From Sva-07 sp963715825 (GTDB lineage Bacteria; Actinomycetota; Acidimicrobiia; Acidimicrobiales; Ilumatobacteraceae): 64,000 nt of DNA. The stretch spans positions 124,001 through 188,000 of the forward strand of contig CAVQSI010000018.1 of assembly GCA_963715825.1 (NCBI GenBank). Reading direction: 5' to 3'. This document shows positions 33,765 to 42,130 of the stretch, one piece after another (the stretch's first letter is position 1; the number at the start of each line of letters is the position of its first letter). The notes under the pieces were generated by a model. The model made no database searches. It had not been told where the DNA came from and was given only the letters and a program-made list of their open reading frames with translations. Made by a program: the position numbers and the translations under genes.

Positions 33765-33775
33765 CGCAATATTCT
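33759..33775. promoter_or_regulatory. shared operator and back-to-back -10 of VOC and tauD-like genes
   Basis: TTGCGATGGCAA on the minus strand (33770-33759) is followed outward by AGAATA, which reads TATTCT on the plus strand (33770-33775). One sequence can thus serve as the -10 for both directions. Confidence 0.52.
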
Positions 33776-33850
33776 GCCATGCGGTCCGCCCACTCGGACA
33801 GAGAACTGCAACACTCGGCGACGGGGAACGAGTACGGGAGGGGTCTCACC

Positions 33851-34795
33851 ATGACGATCATCGACGAGCCGGGCATCGACGCGACGAGCGCCGGCGAACT
33901 CACCGTCACACCGAAGTCGCCGACGATCGGCGCCGAGATCGGCGGCGTCGACCTCGCGGCCGAGCTGAGCGACGACACGATTGCCGCGATCCGGCGGGCG
34001 CTGCTCGATCACAAGGTGCTGTTCTTCCGCGATCAGGACATCACCACCGACCAACACCTCGCGTTCGGTCAACGCTTCGGCGAGCTCGAGGTACATCCGT
34101 TCGCGGTCAACAAGCCCGGCTACCCGGAGGTGCTGGCGATCACCCACGACGCCGACCACCCCGGGCGCGAGAACAACTGGCACTCCGACGTGACCTGGCG
34201 GCTGCAGCCGTCGCTCGGCTCGATCCTGCGGTGCCTCGAGTGCCCGACCGTGGGCGGCGACACGCTGTTCGCCGACATGTACGCCGCCTACGACGGGCTC
34301 CCCCAGCGGATCAAGCAACGTGTCGAGGGCCGAGTCGCTCGCCACGACTTCGCCCACTTCCGTCGGCTGATGCGTCACCGGGGAGCGACCGACGACGAGA
34401 TCGCCGAGATGGAGGTGACCTACCCCAACCCGGAGCACCCCGTGATCCGCACCCATCCCGAGACCGGTCGCAAGGGCATCTACGTCAACCGGGCCTTCAC
34501 CCAGGAGATCGTCGGCTTGGACGCCGACGAGAGCGCCGAACTGCTCGACATCCTCTACGCCCAAGCCACGTACCCCGAGTACCAGGTGCGCTTCTCCTGG
34601 GCACCCAACTCGATCGCGTTCTGGGACAATCGGGCGTGTCAGCACTACGCCACCTCGGACTACTGGCCGAACGTCCGTCGTGTCGAGCGCGTCACGATCG
34701 TCGGCGACACGCCGTACTACGACGCCGCCCAAGCTCCTACCGAGGCGGCACCAAGTCCGTTTCGCGGTCAGCTCCGAGCATGGTCCGACAGCTGA
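33851..34795 (+). CDS. TauD-type 2-oxoglutarate dioxygenase
   Basis: A 314-residue Fe(II)/2-oxoglutarate dioxygenase of the TauD/TfdA family. H111 and D113 (WHSDVTW), H265 (ACQHYA) and a following Arg (RRVERVTI) make the iron and cosubstrate site. It would hydroxylate taurine, an alkyl sulfonate or another acid. ATG 33851 follows GGGAGGGG at good distance. Its 3' end overlaps the convergent YczE-type gene by 59 bp. Confidence 0.9.
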   Translation: MTIIDEPGIDATSAGELTVTPKSPTIGAEIGGVDLAAELSDDTIAAIRRALLDHKVLFFRDQDITTDQHLAFGQRFGELEVHPFAVNKPGYPEVLAITHDADHPGRENNWHSDVTWRLQPSLGSILRCLECPTVGGDTLFADMYAAYDGLPQRIKQRVEGRVARHDFAHFRRLMRHRGATDDEIAEMEVTYPNPEHPVIRTHPETGRKGIYVNRAFTQEIVGLDADESAELLDILYAQATYPEYQVRFSWAPNSIAFWDNRACQHYATSDYWPNVRRVERVTIVGDTPYYDAAQAPTEAAPSPFRGQLRAWSDS

Positions 34796-35396
34796 TCGCA
34801 ACGGCGTCGACCGATCGATACCCAACGGCCACCGCCGGCCCGATCGTCAACGCGACCAGCATCGTGCCGAGGCCGATCGGGCCGCCCAGCGCGACGCCCA
34901 CGACGAGCCAGGTCAGTTCAATGGCCATGCGGATCCTCGGCTCGGGTCGGCCCGTGCGGTCCGAGGCCGACGAAGCGAGCAGTTCGCCGGAGCCCGCCCC
35001 GAGCCCGGAGACGATCAGCGCACCGGCGCCCAGACCCACGACGAACACGGCGGCGACGTGGATCGCGGCGACGAGCACGAACGCATCAGGAGGTTCGACG
35101 CCGTCGAGCCAGGACACCATTGCCTCCATCGCCGGTCCGATGAGCAGCGGCGAGGCCAGGGTTCCCGGCCCGGGACGTCGCCCCAGCAACCACGCGGCAG
35201 CGATCATCGAGGCGATCACGAGCCACACCGCCAGCGTCAGCGACAGGCCGGTGCGCACACGGACGGCGCCGATGAACACGTCGAGCGGGCCGGGACCCAG
35301 GTCGGTCCACAACATCACCGCAACGCCGGCGGCGATCACGATCGATCCGACGACGAGCAGACCGACTCGCGCCGAACGCCGCAGCATGCGCGGCAT
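34737..35396 (-). CDS. YczE/YitT-like membrane protein
   Basis: A 219-residue integral membrane protein with five to six hydrophobic helices and the TDLGPGPLDVFIG loop typical of YczE/YitT-type proteins. Function is not established for the family. Its 3' end overlaps the tauD-like gene by 59 bp on the opposite strand. ATG 35396 or 35387 are both possible; the upstream frame to 35774 reads over the AroQ gene end and is unlikely. Confidence 0.76.
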   Translation of the reverse strand: MPRMLRRSARVGLLVVGSIVIAAGVAVMLWTDLGPGPLDVFIGAVRVRTGLSLTLAVWLVIASMIAAAWLLGRRPGPGTLASPLLIGPAMEAMVSWLDGVEPPDAFVLVAAIHVAAVFVVGLGAGALIVSGLGAGSGELLASSASDRTGRPEPRIRMAIELTWLVVGVALGGPIGLGTMLVALTIGPAVAVGYRSVDAVAISCRTMLGADRETDLVPPR

Positions 35397-35453
35397 CGGC
35401 CCGTTCGCCAACACCTCCGCAATGGCGCCGGCCCGACTCAGCGGCGGAAGACG

Positions 35454-35708
35454 ATGTGTGGGTTCGGCCTGCGCGGCCGCGTCCGGATCAGGGCGCGGGT
35501 GATCGACGACGGCGGAACTCACATCGCAGTATCGGCCGGCGTCCGCCGTTCTGCAGGTCGCATCGGCGTGCCCTCCGACACACCCGCCACCGGGGCAGCC
35601 TGCAACAGCCCCCGGATGCGTGCACACCTGATCGTCGACGACGACATCGGCAATCCCGAGCTGTACGGCGAGGAGCCGGCGGCGACTCGCGCTCAACGAG
35701 TGAGATGA
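35454..35708 (+). CDS. possible 84-residue ORF in a gene-poor stretch
   Basis: An open frame in the only stretch of about 300 bases not assigned otherwise (35397-35692). The end reads MRAHLIVDDDIGNPELYGEEP and looks protein-like, but third positions are less GC-rich than in confirmed genes and no good ribosome site or promoter is seen. It overlaps the aroQ 3' end. I do not recognise it. Confidence 0.22.
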   Translation: MCGFGLRGRVRIRARVIDDGGTHIAVSAGVRRSAGRIGVPSDTPATGAACNSPRMRAHLIVDDDIGNPELYGEEPAATRAQRVR

Positions 35709-36133
35709 CGCAGCAGCGCGTCGAGTGCAAGCAGGTAACTGTCGACACCGAAGCCGGCGACCACGCCGACGCACACGCCACTGACGACAGAGGTGTGGCG
35801 GAACTCCTCACGAGCATGCACGTTCGACAGGTGCGTCTCGACGACGGGCACGTCGATCGACGCGATCGCATCGCGCAACGCGATGCTGTAGTGCGTGTAC
35901 GCGCCGGGATTGAAGATCACGCCGTCGGCACGCGAGCGCGCGTCCTGGAGCGCATCGATGAGCGCTCCTTCGGCGTTGCTCTGCACGTCGTAGATCTCCG
36001 CATCGCGTTCGGCGGCCGCGATTCGGAGTGCGGCGACGATGTCGTCGAGCGTGGCCGAGCCGTACACGTCGACTTCTCGGGTCCCGAGCAGGTTGAGATT
36101 CGGGCCGTTGAGCACCAGGATCCGGCAGGTCAT
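35693..36133 (-). CDS. aroQ: 3-dehydroquinate dehydratase, type II
   Basis: A 146-residue type II dehydroquinase, which removes water from 3-dehydroquinate in the shikimate pathway. LNGPNLNLLGTRE opens the protein with R19 and Y24 as the mobile-loop catalytic pair; NPGAYTHYS and the ETHLSNVHAREEFRH loop give the Asn and His of the active site. Length is normal. TAACCT lies 6 nt upstream of ATG 36133. Confidence 0.96.
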   Translation of the reverse strand: MTCRILVLNGPNLNLLGTREVDVYGSATLDDIVAALRIAAAERDAEIYDVQSNAEGALIDALQDARSRADGVIFNPGAYTHYSIALRDAIASIDVPVVETHLSNVHAREEFRHTSVVSGVCVGVVAGFGVDSYLLALDALLRHLTR

Positions 36134-36139
36134 GCACGC

Positions 36140-36145
36140 AGGTTA
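36140..36145 (-). promoter_or_regulatory. leaderless -10 box of aroQ
   Basis: TAACCT on the minus strand, 6 nt upstream of ATG 36133. Confidence 0.52.
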
Positions 36146-36373
36146 CGCATCTGCTCGACGCGTCGTGTGAGCAGCGTGACGTCGACGGGCACACCACGGC
36201 CGTTGCGCCTGAGCAGAGCGGATCGTCTCGGTGAGTGGTCCGGCGTCAGCAAGGCCGGGTTCGATCGGCCCCCGCTCGGCGCAGGCGCTGGTCGCCTGAC
36301 CCTGGCACGGCGAAGCTGGTGACAGTACCGTACGTGCCGCCGTGGGGGCGCACGTCAACTCGGCGATCCGACC

Positions 36374-38185
36374 ATGCCTGTCTCCGTCGACCACCCCCGG
36401 CCCTTCCTCCAGCGAGCGTGGCAGTCGCTCGACGGCGCCTGGGACTTCGCCGTCGATCGCGACCGGCGCCACAGCGGCCCCGACGACGTGGCGTTCGACG
36501 CCACGATCATGGTGCCGTACGCCCCCGAGACCCCGGCATCGGGGGTGGGCCCGAACGGCGAGGGGTACGTCCAGCGGTGCTGGTACCGGCGCCTCGTCGA
36601 GATCGATCCGCCGGCGGGCGACGAGCGAATCCTCGTGCACTTCGGTGGCGTCGACCGCATCGCCGACGTGTGGGCGAGCGGCGCTCACGTCGGCCACCAC
36701 GTCGGCGGCTACACGGCCTTCAGCGTCGACGTCACCGCAGCGGCGGGCGCCGGCAACGTCGAGATCATCGTGTGCGCCGACGACGACGGCCACGACCTGA
36801 GCGCGCCTCGCGGCAAGCAGGACTGGCTCGAGCAGCCCCATGCGATCTTCTATCCGCGGACCACCGGGATCTGGAAGACGGTGTGGGTCGAGCGCATCGG
36901 CAGCACCCGCATCGAGCAGCTCACGTGGACCAACGACGTCGAGACGATGACGGTCACGATGCATGCCGACATCGTCGTCGCCGTCAGGCCCCCTGACGGG
37001 CTCCAGCTGCGGGTCCGCCTCGCAGTCGGCGACGACATCCTCGTCGACGACACGATCACCGTGATCGCACGGGGCACGACGCAGTCGGTCGAGCGGACCT
37101 TCTCGATCGGGACCGGCTCGTTCGAGGATCGATTCCTCCGCGCCTGGTGGCCGGCGCGGCCCACGATCATCGATGCGACCCTCACCCTGCACACGACCGA
37201 GGGCGACCGACTCGACCAGGTGGCGTCGTACACGGCCATCCGCTCGATCGAGGTCAGCGACGGCCAGCTCCGCCTCAACGGACGGCCCTACCCGTTGCGC
37301 CTCGTCCTCGACCAGGGGTACTGGCCCGACACCGGCGCCACCCCTCCCGATGTTGCGGCGCTGCGACGCGACATCGAGCTCACCAAGGCGCTCGGCTTCA
37401 ACGGTGCGCGCAAGCACCAGAAGGTCGAGGACCCGCGCTACTTCGCACTGGCCGACCGGCTCGGCCTGCTCACCTGGGTCGAGATGCCGAGCGCATACCG
37501 TCCTGGCACACGCGCCTCGGCGAACCTGTTGCGCGAGTGGCCCGAGATCGTCGAAGCGCATCGCAACCACCCCTCGGTGATCGCATGGGTGCCGATCAAC
37601 GAGTCGTGGGGAGTCGCCGGATGTGAACACGACCCGGCCCAACGTGCGTTGATCGATGCGCTGCGGGACGCGACGGACGCGCTCGACGGTTCACGGCCGA
37701 TTTCTGCCAACGACGGCTGGGAGACCGTCGGCGGCGACATCGTCGGTATCCACGACTACGACCAGGACCCCGCCGCGCTGACCGTGCGCTGGGGCGATGG
37801 CGCAGCGGTCGACGCCGTCGTTGCCGGGCGGCGACCCGACGGCCGGATGGTCGACCTCGACCACGCGCCGGTGGGCGATCGCGCGGTCGTGCTGTCCGAG
37901 TTCGGCGGGATCGCGATGGCGGTCGACACCGGCGGCGGGGGATTCTCGCTCGGCACCGAGAACTGGGGCTACGACAGCGCCACCACCGCCGACGACCTGC
38001 TCCGGCGTTACCGCGAACTCTGGGCCGCCGTTCATGCCAGCAGCGCCCTCGTGGGCGCCTGCTGGACCCAACTGACCGACACCTACCAAGAGGTCAACGG
38101 CCTGCTCACTGCGGATCGCCGACCCAAAGCCGACCTCGCCGCGCTCGCCGCCGCCACCCGCGGCCACCCCGAACCCGACCACTGA
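36374..38185 (+). CDS. glycoside hydrolase family 2 enzyme
   Basis: A 603-residue GH2 protein with sugar-binding (residues 1-170), immunoglobulin-like (170-285) and TIM-barrel (285-595) domains. The acid/base Glu is in PINESWG and the nucleophile Glu in VLSEFGG, the standard GH2 pair. Family activities include beta-galactosidase, glucuronidase and mannosidase; this sequence cannot be assigned. No signal peptide, so a cytoplasmic enzyme. Confidence 0.88.
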   Translation: MPVSVDHPRPFLQRAWQSLDGAWDFAVDRDRRHSGPDDVAFDATIMVPYAPETPASGVGPNGEGYVQRCWYRRLVEIDPPAGDERILVHFGGVDRIADVWASGAHVGHHVGGYTAFSVDVTAAAGAGNVEIIVCADDDGHDLSAPRGKQDWLEQPHAIFYPRTTGIWKTVWVERIGSTRIEQLTWTNDVETMTVTMHADIVVAVRPPDGLQLRVRLAVGDDILVDDTITVIARGTTQSVERTFSIGTGSFEDRFLRAWWPARPTIIDATLTLHTTEGDRLDQVASYTAIRSIEVSDGQLRLNGRPYPLRLVLDQGYWPDTGATPPDVAALRRDIELTKALGFNGARKHQKVEDPRYFALADRLGLLTWVEMPSAYRPGTRASANLLREWPEIVEAHRNHPSVIAWVPINESWGVAGCEHDPAQRALIDALRDATDALDGSRPISANDGWETVGGDIVGIHDYDQDPAALTVRWGDGAAVDAVVAGRRPDGRMVDLDHAPVGDRAVVLSEFGGIAMAVDTGGGGFSLGTENWGYDSATTADDLLRRYRELWAAVHASSALVGACWTQLTDTYQEVNGLLTADRRPKADLAALAAATRGHPEPDH

Positions 38186-38221
38186 AGCCGCACACGACCC
38201 GAAGCCGAGAGATCCAGCCTC

Positions 38222-38950
38222 ATGCTCAACGAGAAGTTCGGTGAGAAGTTCCTCACCACCGTCAACAGGACCGGCGACAACCCGGTGCACCTGCTGTTCA
38301 ACCAGTGGTGGAACGAAGCGCCCGAGGACGTCAAGCAGAAGTACCTCGACATCTTCCTCGGCGACCCCGTCTACGCACAGTGGTACGACGCACGCCACTA
38401 CGCCGACCCGGTCGACTTCGAGGCGCTCAGCAGACTGCCCGACGGCACGCTCGGTCGCAGGTACCACGATTGGATCGTCGACAACGGGCTGACGGCCCAG
38501 ATCGCCACGAACTACGCCGACTTCCACACGATGCTCAAGGCATCGGGAGCGCTCGACGGCATGCCCGACGAGATGCAGTTCGCGGTGCTCCGTGGCTTCC
38601 AGGTGCACGACATCCTCCACGTGCTCACCGGCTACGACTCGTCGGGGCAGGGCGAGATCGCGCTGCAGGCGTTCAGCCTCGCGCAACTGCAGTTCCCCTA
38701 CTTCGGGATGTGGATGGCCACCGTCACGGCACAGATGACGTTCAACGACCCGAACATGATCGTGCCACTGATGGATGCGATCACCGACGGCTGGCAATTC
38801 GGCAAGACGTCGCCGCACCTGATGGCCCAGCCGTTGGAGGAGATGTTCGACCAGCCCCTCGACGAGGTGCGCGAGCGCTTCGGCATCACCCCCAGCCCGA
38901 TGGCCGCCAAGCAGTCGGCAGCGATGGCCGCAGCGAGCCGCTCCGCCTGA
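38222..38950 (+). CDS. Coq4 family protein
   Basis: A 242-residue Coq4 protein with the exact zinc motif HDxxHx11E (HDILH, then E 11 residues on), followed by the QAF and PYFG helices. In ubiquinone-making organisms Coq4 acts in quinone ring processing and complex assembly. Actinobacteria normally make menaquinone, so the substrate here is open. It follows the GH2 gene by 36 bp. Confidence 0.82.
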   Translation: MLNEKFGEKFLTTVNRTGDNPVHLLFNQWWNEAPEDVKQKYLDIFLGDPVYAQWYDARHYADPVDFEALSRLPDGTLGRRYHDWIVDNGLTAQIATNYADFHTMLKASGALDGMPDEMQFAVLRGFQVHDILHVLTGYDSSGQGEIALQAFSLAQLQFPYFGMWMATVTAQMTFNDPNMIVPLMDAITDGWQFGKTSPHLMAQPLEEMFDQPLDEVRERFGITPSPMAAKQSAAMAAASRSA

Positions 38951-39082
38951 CCCGGCGTGTTCGACCACCCTCGGTGAGAGATTGACGCACCGAGTACTTG
39001 AGTTGTGGAAGGTTCGGACCGATGACCCCTTGACGCTGTTCCACCCCGGCACAGCAGTGACTCGGTGGGAGGCCGCGGCCGA

Positions 39083-40363
39083 ATGACTCCAGAGGTGTTC
39101 CTCGGACGACAGCAGATCGTCGACGCGGAGCGTGAGATCTTCGGGTACGAGCTGCTCTACCGTGGCGGTCCCGACCAGGCGACCGCGTTCGACGACCCCG
39201 ACGCTGCGACGCGCTCGGTCATGGAGCGGGTCTTCCTGCAGTGGGGCATGGAGCATGTGGTCGGTGACCGATTCGGCCTGATGAACGCAAGTCCCAGCCT
39301 GGTCGTCAACGGCTTGCACGAAGCGATGCCGCCCGAGGGCATGATCATCGAGATGCGCGAGTCGTCGCCGTTCGACCCGGCGACCGTCGCCGCACTTCGT
39401 CGTGCTCGGATGAGCGGCTACCACTTCGCCCTCGACAACGTGAGCCGCCTCGGCGACCTGGAGCACTCCGAGCTGCTTCCCCTGGCCAGCATCGTCAAGA
39501 TCGAACTCACCACGGCACATCATGCGGAACTGGACCGGCTGATCGCCGTCGCCCGCGACCGCTCTCCGGGGGTGCTCGTCGTCGCCGAGAAGGTCGAGTC
39601 GCAGGAGGAGTTCAACCGGTGCGTCGACCACGGTTTCGACCTCTTCCAGGGGTATCACCTGAGCGAACCCGACGTGCTGCGGCGACCCGCCCGTCACGCC
39701 ACCCGACGATCGGCTGCGGCGCTGCGCAACTCGTTGTACGACGAGATCGACGTGTCGGAGATCGAGGCCATCGTCGCCAGCGACCCGTCGTTGGCGTTCC
39801 GCCTCCTCGCCGCCGTCAACGCCAACGCGTTCGGACTGGACCGACGGGTGACCACCCTCGACGAAGCCGTCGCCCTCCTGGGGGTCAGCAAGCTCCGCTG
39901 CCTCGCCGATCTGCTCGCATCGTCGGTCGACGCCGTCGAGGACGATGCCGTCGACCACGGCGAGGACGTCCGGCGCGGCGTGGCCCGCGCCCAGATGATC
40001 GCCACGCTGCTCGACGACACCGACCTGGTGCGTTGCGGCGTGACCGCTGCGCTGCTGTCGGTCGTCGACCGCCTGTACGACGCTCCGCTCGGTGAGCTGC
40101 TCGACGAACTCCCCATGAGCGAGACGACGGCGCGAGCCCTGCTGTACGGCACGGGACGCGTCGGTGAGGCCCTCGACGTGATCCGCGCCTGCGAGCGCCG
40201 TGATCGAACCGAGCTCGAGACGCTGGCTCCCGGACGCAGCGATGAGCTGCTCGAACTGCACGAGCGCGCGGTCGCGCTCGCCCACACGGTGCAACCGTTC
40301 GACACCGGTCAGACCGCCGACCTGGCGCACGACGAAAGGCCGGAGACCGCCGAGTCCACGTGA
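39083..40363 (+). CDS. EAL-HDOD domain signalling protein
   Basis: A 426-residue protein of the YuxH/EAL-HDOD type. The N-terminal EAL-like domain (FLGRQQIVDAEREIFGYELLYR in part) lacks the full EAL metal set, so it is probably a c-di-GMP or protein-binding domain rather than a phosphodiesterase. The C-terminal HDOD domain (about 205-400) is typical of stress and motility regulators. ATG 39083 follows GGGAGG. Confidence 0.85.
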   Translation: MTPEVFLGRQQIVDAEREIFGYELLYRGGPDQATAFDDPDAATRSVMERVFLQWGMEHVVGDRFGLMNASPSLVVNGLHEAMPPEGMIIEMRESSPFDPATVAALRRARMSGYHFALDNVSRLGDLEHSELLPLASIVKIELTTAHHAELDRLIAVARDRSPGVLVVAEKVESQEEFNRCVDHGFDLFQGYHLSEPDVLRRPARHATRRSAAALRNSLYDEIDVSEIEAIVASDPSLAFRLLAAVNANAFGLDRRVTTLDEAVALLGVSKLRCLADLLASSVDAVEDDAVDHGEDVRRGVARAQMIATLLDDTDLVRCGVTAALLSVVDRLYDAPLGELLDELPMSETTARALLYGTGRVGEALDVIRACERRDRTELETLAPGRSDELLELHERAVALAHTVQPFDTGQTADLAHDERPETAEST

Positions 40364-40375
40364 CAGGCTGGGCCG

Positions 40376-40885
40376 ATGTCCGACGCCGACGCCATCGACT
40401 TCGCTCTGCTCCTCCTGCGATGTGGCGTGGGCGCAGTGATGCTGGCGCACGGCATCAACCACGTCCGCCCGAACATCGACGGCACGGCGAGCTGGTTCGG
40501 TTCGATGGGCATGAAACCCGCGAAGCTGCACGCCTGGCTGGCGAGCGTCACCGAGATCGGTGCGGGCATCGCGCTGGTACTCGGTCTGCTCACACCCTTC
40601 GCTGCCGCCGGCGTGGTCGGCGTGATGTTCGTGGCGTGGGCGATCAACCATCGCGGCAACGGGTTCTTCATCTTCCGCCCCGGTGAGGGATGGGAGTACG
40701 TGATGACGCTCGGCATCGTCGGCATCGCGATCGGAGCGATCGGACCGGGAGCCTGGTCGCTCGACGAGGCGCTCGACCTGAACGACGAGTTGATCGGCTG
40801 GACCGGCCTGCTGATCGCCGCGATCGGTGGCATCGGTGGCGGCGCCGCACTCCTCGCCGGGTTCTGGCGTCCCCCGACGACGTAG
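40376..40885 (+). CDS. DoxX family membrane protein
   Basis: A 169-residue DoxX/DoxD-like membrane protein with four hydrophobic segments and the RCGVGAVMLAHGINH opening (in part). Members act in membrane redox protection or thiosulfate metabolism. It starts 12 bp after the EAL-HDOD gene; CAGGCT lies 6 nt upstream of its ATG. Confidence 0.8.
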   Translation: MSDADAIDFALLLLRCGVGAVMLAHGINHVRPNIDGTASWFGSMGMKPAKLHAWLASVTEIGAGIALVLGLLTPFAAAGVVGVMFVAWAINHRGNGFFIFRPGEGWEYVMTLGIVGIAIGAIGPGAWSLDEALDLNDELIGWTGLLIAAIGGIGGGAALLAGFWRPPTT

Positions 40886-40973
40886 CGCTCTGGGCACAGC
40901 GTTCGGCCAGGCGTGTGGCGTTTGGCGACGGGCCGTCTCGGGCAACGCTCCGATGTCCGACCAAGGAGGGCCG

Positions 40974-41240
40974 ATGAAGAAGCTGACCTACGACGCGTTG
41001 TCCACCGTGGCCGGCCTGGCCGCCGCCCTGGTGGCGCGCAAGATCGTCTCGGCGCTGTGGCGCAGCGACACCGAGACCCCGCTCAATCCCGCCGACCGGC
41101 GAACCTCGTGGCAGGAGGCGTTGGCATGGGGTCTCGCCACGGCGGTCGGCGCCGCGGTCGCCCGTGTGGTGGCGCTGCGAGGCACGGCGAGAGGCTGGGA
41201 GAAGGTGACCGGTGAGACACCACCAGGTATCGCTGCCTGA
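40974..41240 (+). CDS. DUF4235 membrane protein
   Basis: An 88-residue protein of the actinobacterial DUF4235 type with two hydrophobic stretches and an Arg/Lys-rich end. AAGGAGGG gives a strong ribosome site before ATG 40974; an in-frame ATG at 40953 lies upstream. Function unknown. Confidence 0.78.
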   Translation: MKKLTYDALSTVAGLAAALVARKIVSALWRSDTETPLNPADRRTSWQEALAWGLATAVGAAVARVVALRGTARGWEKVTGETPPGIAA

Positions 41241-41268
41241 TCGATCGTGCAAGTTGCCGGCCTGATCG

Positions 41269-41295
41269 GGGCGAACGCCGGTTGAACGCTCGCCC
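41269..41295. terminator. hairpin between convergent genes
   Basis: GGGCGAACG and CGCTCGCCC pair with one mismatch between the ends of the DUF4235 gene and the phosphatase gene. It can serve both. Confidence 0.5.
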
Positions 41296-41297
41296 GG

Positions 41298-42029
41298 TCA
41301 GATCAACGGTTCGGCGGCGGTGCTGAACGTCGGACTGAGGTGTGAGGTGTCGTTCCAGCAGCGCACCACCCAGCGATCGCCGTCGACGACGATGTGCGAG
41401 ATCGATGCGTTGTCCGACCCGGTGAAGGCGAACCCGCTCGAACCGGTGGCGATGTTGATGATCTGGCCGATCACACCGCCGTGCACCACGGCGACCACCA
41501 GTTCGTCGGGGTGATCGGTCGCGATGCGTTCGATGCCGCGGCGCACCCGGTTCTCGAACTGATGGGCGGGTTCGCCGCCCGGGATGACGTCCCACCGCTG
41601 CTCGACGTACATGCGCTGCGCGATCGGATCGCCGTCGGCAACCCGCTTGCGGAACTCGCCGCCTTCCCAGTCGCCGAGGAAGACCTCACGCAGGTCGGCG
41701 ATCTCGGTGGCCTCCATCTCGAGGTACTCGAGCAGTGGTTCGGCGGTCTGATGGGTTCGCTGCAACGTGGTCACGTACACCGCCGCGATCCGTTCACCGG
41801 TGTCGATGAGGCGTTGCGCAGCAAGCTTGGCCTGTTCCCAGCCCGCCGGAGACAGCGGCGGGTCGCCATGGCCCTCGACGAGGTCGAACGACTCGCCCTC
41901 GACGTGCGGGGCCGACTCGCCGTGGCGTACCAGCAGGATCTCGGTCGACCCGGGCGGCGGCGCGAATCGCGACTGCGGGAACTTCCGCGTCGCAGTGTCG
42001 GCGGGCGTCTCGGCGGCAGTGTCGACCAT
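41298..42029 (-). CDS. histidine phosphatase (phosphoglycerate-mutase-like) family protein
   Basis: A 243-residue histidine phosphatase. LVRHGE (R35, H36, G37, E38) carries the phosphorylated His, and VVHGG the second active His. The substrate is unknown: a sugar phosphate or another small phosphate ester. TAGGTT lies 7 nt upstream of ATG 42029. Confidence 0.88.
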   Translation of the reverse strand: MVDTAAETPADTATRKFPQSRFAPPPGSTEILLVRHGESAPHVEGESFDLVEGHGDPPLSPAGWEQAKLAAQRLIDTGERIAAVYVTTLQRTHQTAEPLLEYLEMEATEIADLREVFLGDWEGGEFRKRVADGDPIAQRMYVEQRWDVIPGGEPAHQFENRVRRGIERIATDHPDELVVAVVHGGVIGQIINIATGSSGFAFTGSDNASISHIVVDGDRWVVRCWNDTSHLSPTFSTAAEPLI

Positions 42030-42036
42030 CTCCCGG

Positions 42037-42042
42037 AACCTA
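42037..42042 (-). promoter_or_regulatory. leaderless -10 box of the histidine phosphatase gene
   Basis: TAGGTT on the minus strand, 7 nt upstream of ATG 42029. Confidence 0.5.
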
Positions 42043-42050
42043 CTCCCTCT

Positions 42051-42104
42051 ACGTTTGTGTCGAAGTTTCGGTGGGACGGGTCACCCGAACCGCGACACAA
42101 ACGT
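42051..42104. repeat. 54-bp palindromic repeat, copy 3 (perfect outer arms)
   Basis: Outer arms ACGTTTGTGTCG / CGACACAAACGT are perfect. The core GTGGGACGGGTCACCCGAA is identical to copy 1. It lies between divergent genes, so a pure terminator role is unlikely. Confidence 0.82.
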
Positions 42105-42130
42105 GGGGTGGGGCGGCGAGACTGGGGGCT

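Noticed and set aside
37691..40945. A 1084-residue minus-strand open frame
   Set aside because: It lies antisense to four clear genes (GH2, Coq4, EAL-HDOD, DoxX); low-complexity Arg/Asp-rich translation typical of GC-rich shadow frames.
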